Shown: piece by piece, positions 56,353 through 64,000 of the stretch | How the letters are laid out: the number at the start of each line of letters is the position of its first letter | How positions within the stretch are numbered: the first letter of the stretch is position 1 | DNA from: Ptychodera flava | Lineage: Eukaryota; Hemichordata; Enteropneusta; Ptychoderidae | DNA: 64,000 nucleotides | Direction of reading: 5' to 3' | Assembly (NCBI RefSeq): GCF_041260155.1 | Contig: NC_091931.1 | Location: 25,361,154-25,425,153, forward strand | Translations under genes and position numbers: made by a program | The notes under the pieces: generated by a model | The model's database searches: none | Seen by the model: only the letters and a program-made list of their open reading frames with translations | What the model was told of the DNA's origin: nothing

Positions 56353-56650
56353 GAAATCATGAGCTGCATTTCATGTTTTATCTGTTTACCTGATCATCCA
56401 CAAGAAGGTACAATAATTTCATACAATTACAGGCGTCACGACAACACGCTATGTACGGCTGGCTCTCTTTCGCTGTAGCATACGCTTGGTTGATAATGAC
56501 TTATGATCCCGTCACAGTCATTTCGATAAATATCATGTCACTGCATCATTAATAACAAATAAGCAAAATAACAGGAGCAAGACATGTTACAAGTAAAGTT
56601 TATCGTTAAACAGTGAAAGCGCAATCACAAATATAGAGTACGAAACTTAC

Positions 56651-56760
56651 CTTTAAATGTGCTCCAGACTCACCAACCCAACGTTACCGCTTCACGACTC
56701 ATACAAACTGTTTCAAACGCTTGTGAACTACTTCGCAGTGGTTTTATTGCCTTCTAATTT
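56651..56760 (-). other. candidate 5'-UTR exon of gene C
   Basis: Minus strand, ends in a strong donor (TTTAAAG then GTAAGTTT). The next minus-strand acceptor downstream with coding behind it is CCTTTTGACTTTCAG immediately before the gene C ATG at 54444. The exon has one short upstream frame (ATG to TGA, ten codons). The start of the exon is not fixed. Confidence 0.5.
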
Positions 56761-58209
56761 ACAAGATTAGGGCAACTTGTGGATATAAGAGCCCAAATGT
56801 TTGAGCGCCAGGGTGTAGAAAAATATGTTGCCCTTTCTCTGACACCCATGCTGGCGCTTCTGAAGAACACTTAGCCCAATATTTATTACAAAAAACAATG
56901 GGGGTTTCTTTGGGGTCTTCTGATGGCCCCGTGAAGCAACTAATACCCAAAAGTTAATGATAATTCTAACATGGTTCATTACGGGCCCTGCATTCTCCAG
57001 TCTTGGTCAATTTGGCTATCAGACCTTATTAAAACCGAATCGACGAAAATCTTTCTCGGGTTAAATTGAAGATGAATGTATAGAAAGGTACAATCAATAT
57101 GGTGTAAAAGTTACACCATATTGCAATGGTTACAAAGCGATTTACAAACTTTTATTGTAGTTCTATCGGTGACTTGAATTAGTTATCAGCTGATTACATG
57201 TGAGCGTTGGCAGTATCATGAAGTTGGGCACGGTCAATTGTTCAATTTAAGGACGCCATGTTTATGTCCTGACATTATTAAAGACGGGATTGCAATTTAG
57301 CAACAGCTACTGATTAGGTGTAATCTCACCGTGTGACGAGTAAGGGGTATCATCGAGAACTTTGATAATGCCTGAGTGGATAGTTTACTTGTTTTACCAT
57401 TATAGTCTTGACATATTCAGATTGATCTCGAATCTCAGAAGTATCTGCTGCACAGCCTAACCCTGTCGATGAATTCCCCTCCCTAAAATTAAGTTAACTT
57501 AAGTGGAACCCCATCGCTAAATTCAGTTAAAGTGGCACCCTATCAAAATTCGAATATTGCGGTTCATAATATAATAAGATATCTACTTAGTATTTAATCG
57601 AAACTCTCAGGAATGGGGATATGTACAGTCGTTTGTATCTTATGCTGTATTCATATATTTGCAACAACAATTTTAACCTAAAAAAGTCATTATTTTCCGT
57701 CGAAATAAAAAAACAATACATATATTCACCAAATATTCCATACATATTTGAACTTTGATTAATAATTTTTCATATTGTCAGACAAAGATTACGTAACTGG
57801 ACTAATAGGACTGTATTGTAGTTTGCACAGTAAAATAGGACAAGGCACTCATTGACTGATATTTATCGCGTGTTTGTTCACCACCGACCCTTGAACACTT
57901 CAGAGGGGGCGGCAGCCTAGACGGGTAGAACCGATTAGGCTATTTAGGAGTTAAGCAGCTGTCCATGGCTTTGGTGTGATTTGTACTACCTTCGAGGTAA
58001 AATAGACTTCAATAAACCTGTTTGTTGTTAACACACCGTGTTCTGATCTAAGTGACTGGAAACGGCACCAACCAAGATTGAGAGCACTGGGTGTTCATCA
58101 TTAGGGAGACTATTTCAAGTGATGAGGACAATTGTAGTCAGTCAAGGCTTCGATAGACCCCTTACAGTTGTCCTGGGTTGGGTTTTAGTTACTCTAGCAT
58201 GATCATGTT

Positions 58210-58380
58210 TCAGAAAATTGATAGCCCACACCCAGTGACAGTAAACCACAAGAATTTGAACAGTTCAGGAACTATGTGCAAGAGCAATAGCGAGTGCATA
58301 TATGGAGTGAACATGTCAAAACCTAATGGTATACTCATTGTATTGTCGAGGTGGTTTATTGCTATTATATCATAACAGTT
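58210..58380. repeat. MITE-like family, copy 1 of 3
   Basis: Shares with 58455 and 61105: CAGTAAACCACA, ATGTGCA-GAGCAATAGCGAGTGCATATATGG-like text, GTGAAC, GGTATAC and TTATTGCTATTATATCA. Confidence 0.55.
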
Positions 58381-58454
58381 TATCAAGATGCTTCAGACAA
58401 GGAACTTTTCTCTAGGTGAAAAATCTCATGTGTTTCAAAGATGCTACAATCTTG

Positions 58455-58800
58455 TACGGTATAATTAAGCAGTAAACCACACCTAGCGACGGCATATGAC
58501 GAGAATTTGGCCATGTCACGACATATGTGCACTGGCGATAGCGAATGCGTATATGGCGTGAACTTGTCAAAATCAAGTTGGTATACCGTTGCTGAGATGG
58601 ATCAATGCCGTTGTATCATAATATTAAATCGAAATTAAGGCGGGAAATGTCAAATAGGGGATTTCCTTTAGCTGGTATCTCTTACTTGTTCCATCCGTGC
58701 TATATTGCGAATATAGCACGGTTATTTTCACTTCTCGACCAATCAGATCGCAATATTTGCGCCATGAATATACTGGTCTGATATAATTTGTCCTAGGTTT
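58455..58800. repeat. MITE-like family, copy 2 of 3
   Basis: As copy 1, and extends through CTATATTGCGAATATAGCACGG, ACCAATCAGATCGC and TTTGCGCCAT to a TATACTGG end, shared with copy 3. Confidence 0.55.
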
Positions 58801-59309
58801 GGGTAATATTCGCACCAGTATAATTTTATCATCAACATGTAATATTTTTGTTTTAATGTTTCTCTTTATTCGTTTAGATACAAGAGCGCATTCAATCTCG
58901 GTTAATACGAAAATTAAAAGTCATGTCATTTTCATAGTATCTTCCAAATATATCCTTAAATAGTTTATCACTTAAAATGAAATGAAAAAATGAGGATCAC
59001 CATATCCTTTCCTATGAACATTGGAAACAAAATATGGCAATTTTGAAATACAATTGATTTAAAAATAATATTGTGAGGATAATGTATTGTGACTTTTTGA
59101 TATACAGTCAATTCCATTTCATGTTTAAAAGAATTGCTTTGTCAGATGTTTGATAGTCAACTATACACTCTGAAAATTTGATATTTCTGGATGTCCTTAT
59201 GTTAGGGAAGCAAAGGACTCATTCGTACCACCCAACACTTCTATCAATGTCAAATTCTTCAAACTCATAACTTACACATACATTGTAACTGTACACTTAT
59301 CATTTTAGC

Positions 59310-59560
59310 AAAGTGTCACTATGAATACGATTGGAATTAATTTGGGATAATTGGATCTTCATATTTTTCAAATTTCTCAAAAGTGTTAGGTGCACTATAG
59401 CTAAATGTTGCAATAAGCTTATTACAAATTACTCATAAAACAAGAGTTCAACTTAAAAAGAAAAGCAGTTGAGATTACATTTGCAGATTAAACGGACATT
59501 ACTTCACTATCCAATTATCCAAAATTAGTTCCAATCGTGTTTATGCTAACTTTAAAGCAA
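59310..59560. repeat. dispersed repeat, copy 2 (partner at 47610)
   Basis: Matches 47610-47825 in direct orientation with gaps. Confidence 0.55.
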
Positions 59561-60657
59561 AATTCCTGATTTATCACTTGGTGTGAAAAAGATAAATAAC
59601 GCACAACTAATATGATTTAAATGCTTTCATTAAATGAAATGAGTAACGAAGGGGTAAAGTCAGTGGATGGGTAAAAGGTCAGAAATGCTTTTTTTAAATA
59701 GACATGAAACTCAAATGTCCACATAAACCTAAAACGATAGTCATGTAATATGGTGCTAAATAACACCAAATGAGACCCGCTTATCAATTATGTAATTGTC
59801 AGTCTATTGAGTTTACATGCGCGAGCGCATAAAGCGCTTCAAAGTTTTGCGTTCTTAACCTTAAAAATGTAATACTTTTAAGGCTACAAACTAAGACAGT
59901 CAGACATTAAGTGAAAAACATAACTAAATGCTTAAGCGAAACATGGTATCACACAAATATAAAGTTAGCAACCCTGCGAAAAAGGAAATGTAGCAGTAAT
60001 AAATATTCCTAATTCCGAATTACATAGATTAAGGGGGTTTGGTATGATAATTATTCTACAACGATACTATTAGATCGATCTCTTTGATTAGTTAGAATGG
60101 CATGCCAAAGGCAACGTTCGAGGGCTGCTCCTTAACACTCTCGTGAGGCTTTTTAAATATACTTGGTTTATAATAGCATAACACTTAAACTCTTGTTGTA
60201 AGTTTCTCTAAACCCTAGTCGTACTTATGTCGTTATGAATTCCATTGCAGTGTTTACTTATTTTTTGTGAAACATTTGACTTTCAAGAGGTCAAGTGTCA
60301 GCAATCATTTTACGCACAATAAGTACTGATAGGTGCCCATATTTTCCTAAAATCAACGTTTTACAGATTATACTTCACTTGAAGGACGGATGGACAAACA
60401 GACAAACAGACAGACTGGAAGGAAGATAGAGAAACATATAGACAAACAGAGATAATAGACATTAACTCTTAATAGATGCTCATGAATACTTTGATATTGT
60501 TAAACAGTTAAGAACTTTGCCACCGTTTCTGGATTTATAAATATTAACAAACATGTAATGAAGCAAACCCATTTCACAGATTGTGGCTAAGCATTCTGTA
60601 GTATGTAACGTGCGTCAAGAAAAGGAATGTATGCCTCAATTACGTCATTACATACAA

Positions 60658-63600
60658 TCACTTCAATTTAATGAGTAACCCGTACGGTATCACGGATCCA
60701 CGTTCTTTAGTGAACCACTCAATCTCTTTGTTGCTGAAATGGGGATCAATTCTTGATTTTTCTCCGATAGTCTCTGGTCCAACTTTGTAACTAGAGGGAT
60801 TAACATACACCTGGAACACAACCTTCGCCTCGTAGATCTTTTTTGTGCAACTGTCTTCGAACCTGCAGGGTCAAACGATACAGACCATCATATTTGATAT
60901 AATTGTAATAGACGGATTAAAGATTGGTAATTATTTTCCGAAGCCAGGTGACCTTGCTTGGGCTTTTCGACAGAAAGGACACTATTCTCCTACCGTTTGG
61001 CAAATAAACATGTCTATCATTATTATTATAACATAACTCTCACCCTAAAAGCAAAGAGCGCTTATATTTTGAAATTAACATTGTTCTCACGAAACGCAAA
61101 TATTAATAATTAAGAAGTGAAAGCACACCCTGCGACGATTTACCACGAGATTTTGACCAGTTCGCAACATGTATGCACGAGCAATATCAAGTGCATATAT
61201 GAAGTGAACTGATCAAACCGAGAGGTATACCGTTGCTGGGTGTAATTTATTGCTATTATATCAATACATTATATGAAAATTCTGGCATGGAATGTCAAAA
61301 AATGATTTTCGCTCTTGCCGAAAGCTCGCACATGTGCCAACGGTGCTATATCTCGAATATACCACGGTCCTTTCCACGGCTTGACCAATCAGATCGCTGC
61401 ATTTGCGCCATCAGTATACTGGTATAATATAATATAAAACACTGAACGGCTTGAGGTGTGTATTAATGCACACAGTTCACACGCTGTAATAAGGTAAACA
61501 ACTATAGCTTCTCTCTCAGGAACGCAAGCTATTGTATTGTAGTTGTACAGAATTTAAGGATTTAATCAGAATGAGAAATTAAAAGCCGTCGGAAATAAAC
61601 CATCCTAAAGGCAGAATCATATATTGTTTTATTTTAAAGTAGGAAAATAAGTTATTGTTTCGGACGCCCAAAAGTGATTACTTGCATGACTTGGTTGAAC
61701 TAAAATCTCGACAGCTTTGTTCGTGATCGTTTAATTATATACCTACAGAGTCCATGAGTTTCCACTTTTCTAGAAGTTTAATTCATTGTTGAATGTAACC
61801 TTGGCCCTTCAACGAGTGACACCTTATGCGTTATTTTCCCCATTGTTTCATAATTGATAAACTTTGTTCATAGACATATGCACTGTACGTTGAAACTGAT
61901 TCGTGTTGAGTTAGATGTGCCACGCTAATGACAGAGTTGTTGGGGTCAAGTTGCAGGCAAATGGTAATTTTGAGTCCCGCTACTTCATCAACATATCCCA
62001 GCCTGCAACCACGAAGCATGCACAACACGTTTGATAATAATATGAGACACGGACTGACTGAGCTTAAGGTAGATGGCGCCTCGACATCGAAAGACATAAA
62101 CCGTTGCTCAAACTTCAACGAAAATTTAAACCATAATCCTTTTTTCAAAATTAACAATAAACAGCGCGGTCATCGTGCAAATTTTGGTACTGTAGAACGA
62201 ACATTACTCAAAACTTCAAATTAAAATGGCCACCATCCCTTGCTAACTCTGTTAGGAAATAATTAATTTTCGATTTTCACAAAAGTAACCGGATGGAAAC
62301 TTTAGTACTCCACGAGCTTCGAAATGAGCAATATAAATGTTAGACAAAAGCGTATAAGTTTGAGAATCTGAATATCTGTCCCCAAGATGCATTATAACCT
62401 TACTCCAATCTTTCTTCACGTACTACGATCATCTTGCATGTATTTGACAAACTTTTCATATTCCTTATTATAGAGGTGGTGTTTTATTTTATTAAACTGA
62501 CATGAAATCCGAGCATGTTGTTTACGTTTCTTGACGTCTGCGAAAGAAGTACTTGACCTAAAAGTACCTTACTTCAAAGTTGTCATATACTATAATGGTA
62601 TACGGTACATCCGAGTGGGAGTCAGAAATACATTGGTGACCCTGTTTGCAATAACAGTGTATATAAATGACATTTACATATCTGGGGCACACTAAAACTG
62701 ACACTCGTGCCGAGGCTTGAGTGTGATCAGGGAACCTACGATTATTCAAAAACTAACGCGTGCGAGAGAAACATAATGTTTTTAGGTCCCCAACACAAGC
62801 AGTTTATTTTGAAATTGATTTTGTGCCACTTTTTAGTCTTCTTGATTATAATAGAAACAGAACGAAGGGAGCTAGGAACCATTCTAAACATTTGATACTC
62901 TCTGTGGTGCTGTTCAAGAGCCCTTTATATCGACGTGGGTAAATGGATGCTGCAACTAATAAAAACTCTGCACAACAAGGCTGAATGTTTTTAAACGTCT
63001 GCATTAAACCAGCTGATTGTACATGTTCATGTTCACCGAGTAGTTGAACACTAGAAAACAAATCGGTGAAAAGGGATTTTTCTTCAATACTCACTCGCAG
63101 GCAGGTGCATAAACGTCCATTCCTGAGTACCTTACACTGGGGGACATAAATATCTGTTTGGTGTCGAAATCTTTAGGTTTCCAATCGTCGGTATAGTGAC
63201 CCGGACCTTCAGAGAGTTTCCTACCTCCCAATAGTGTGTCTCCTGATAAATAGAGAGGTAAATATGTGAACAGTAAGTTGGTAAAGGTGAAAATATTCTA
63301 AAGAGAGGTGGATGAGTAGATAGGCGAACAGATAGAAAATCATACTAATTGATTATTGGTTGACAGATTGATTAATCGGTAGACTGTGAAATTGATTGGA
63401 CGATTGCTTGAGAGAGTGACACTTGATGAGATAAGTAAACAAAAGAGAACACATCAGTATGTATGTTAAGCAACTTTGTTTCACACAGACACATCTACAA
63501 CTTTTTTTTATTTTCACAAGAGCCGGACAGACTGGTGTATCACTTCAATACACATTTCTGTATATGCTCTTAACAAAAAATACAATTTAAATTTAATGTG

Positions 63601-63878
63601 ATTCCGTGTAATTATTGTACAGGATATCACCCGAGGAAAGGATACTTTGCTAGAAGTACAGTAAGTGACTCTTAGCACTGGCGAATTGATCAGTTTTTAA
63701 TAGGCAAAGCGAATATCAAGAGGAGTTTTTCTTTGACGTATTAAAAATATTTCTGGACAGACCTGGTATCAAAAGCTCTCCTGTCTTTAGGATAGACTTC
63801 ACTGAATCCTTTCTAGTACCATGGAAAGCCCTATGCCATTTTTCAAAGACGTTAAGTGCTCGAGCTTTCGGTGGCATC
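60658..63878 (-). CDS. gene D: 3' part of a gene C paralogue ('HGT' C-terminal module), continues past right edge
   Basis: Three exons: 63878..63763, 63242..63095 and 60862..60658 (TGA). Each corresponds in phase to one of the last three exons of gene C, and the terminal exons are both exactly 205 nt. The readable part is about 155 residues: WHRAFHGTRK...ILKTGELLIPG, then GDTLLGG...DFDTKQIFMSPSVRYSGMDVYA, then SSYKVGPETIG...DPHFSN(K)EIEWFTKERGSVIPYG. No frameshift or stop. The G at the first exon start completes a codon from an upstream exon beyond 64000. Head-to-tail with gene C, so a tandem duplication; whether D also has SPRY, NHR and armadillo regions cannot be seen here. Confidence 0.82.
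61105..61440. repeat. MITE-like family, copy 3 of 3
   Basis: In the long last intron of gene D. Homologous to 58455-58800, including GACCAATCAGATCGC and AGTATACTGGTATAATATAAT. Confidence 0.55.
62063..62290. repeat. CTTAAGG repeat family, copy 3
   Basis: In the last intron of gene D. Begins CTTAAGGTAGATGGCGCCTCG and shares CGTGCAAATTTTGGTACT and AATGGCCACCATCCC with the copy at 27178. Confidence 0.55.
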
Positions 63879-63964
63879 CTGTAAGTTGAAAGAAACAGTG
63901 TCACACACCTGCACACAAAACGACACAAATGACGCGAAACAGAAACATGTGTTATTATTCTGTG

Positions 63965-64000
63965 GTATGTATGTATGTATGTATGTATGTATGTATGTAT
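63965..64000. repeat. (ATGT)n microsatellite at the right edge
   Basis: ATGT run continuing off the window. Confidence 0.92.

Larger units (their letters stand above)
56761..60657. other. intergenic region between genes C and D
   Basis: Contains the two 58-kb copies of a MITE-like family and the 59310 repeat. 57840-58060 resembles the tail of an LTR (AATAAA then a T/G-rich end), but no second LTR or target duplication was found. No gene seen. Confidence 0.4.

Noticed and set aside
57840..58060. Solo LTR
   Set aside because: AATAAA and a plausible LTR-like end with primer-like sequence after it, but no TG start, partner LTR or target duplication could be found.

Overview
The window is eukaryotic (metazoan) nuclear DNA. 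Genes are split into short exons with GT-AG introns, the sequence is AT-rich, microsatellites are frequent, and many hairpin (MITE-like) repeats and retroelement pieces are present. Two tandem CYP4-type cytochrome P450 genes, a BEL/Pao retrotransposon, and tandem genes with SPRY, neuralized (NHR) and armadillo-type regions suggest an aquatic invertebrate, perhaps a non-vertebrate deuterostome. The species cannot be fixed from sequence alone.

Layout. 1-3.1 kb: minus-strand material, namely a Cys/His-rich THAP-like coding block that runs off the left edge and carries one in-frame stop, a tRNA-like element, and a small three-exon gene model. 3.1-8.8 kb: fold-back repeats and otherwise empty DNA. 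8.9-27.1 kb (plus): CYP gene A, nine exons, 520 codons, intact. Its 8.4-kb first intron is full of repeats, and its third intron holds a young BEL/Pao element (18211-22149). 27.1-29.7 kb: intergenic repeats. 29.7-42.7 kb (plus): CYP gene B, the tandem duplicate, with the same nine-exon plan. Its exon 2 is split by a 170-bp hairpin element that can be removed as a GT-AG intron while keeping frame. Its intron 4 holds a 3.4-kb TIR element with nested hairpins. 42.7-45.3 kb: no gene seen. 45.3-56.7 kb (minus): gene C, a multidomain protein (SPRY - NHR - armadillo-like - Cys-rich - C-terminal 'HGT' module), 12 coding exons plus a likely 5'-UTR exon, with one apparent 1-nt frameshift. 56.7-60.6 kb: intergenic repeats. 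60.7-64 kb (minus): the last three exons of gene D, a tandem paralogue of gene C that continues past the right edge.

Functionally, the P450s are expected to be ER-bound monooxygenases of the CYP4 fatty-acid/eicosanoid hydroxylase type. Genes C and D look like multidomain ubiquitin-pathway or signalling proteins ending in a module that resembles a PARP/ART fold; that last assignment is inference. The most interesting item is the transposon that appears to have become a new intron in CYP gene B (introner-like). Next are the gene C/D architecture and a very recently inserted BEL/Pao element whose reverse transcriptase region was deleted in frame.
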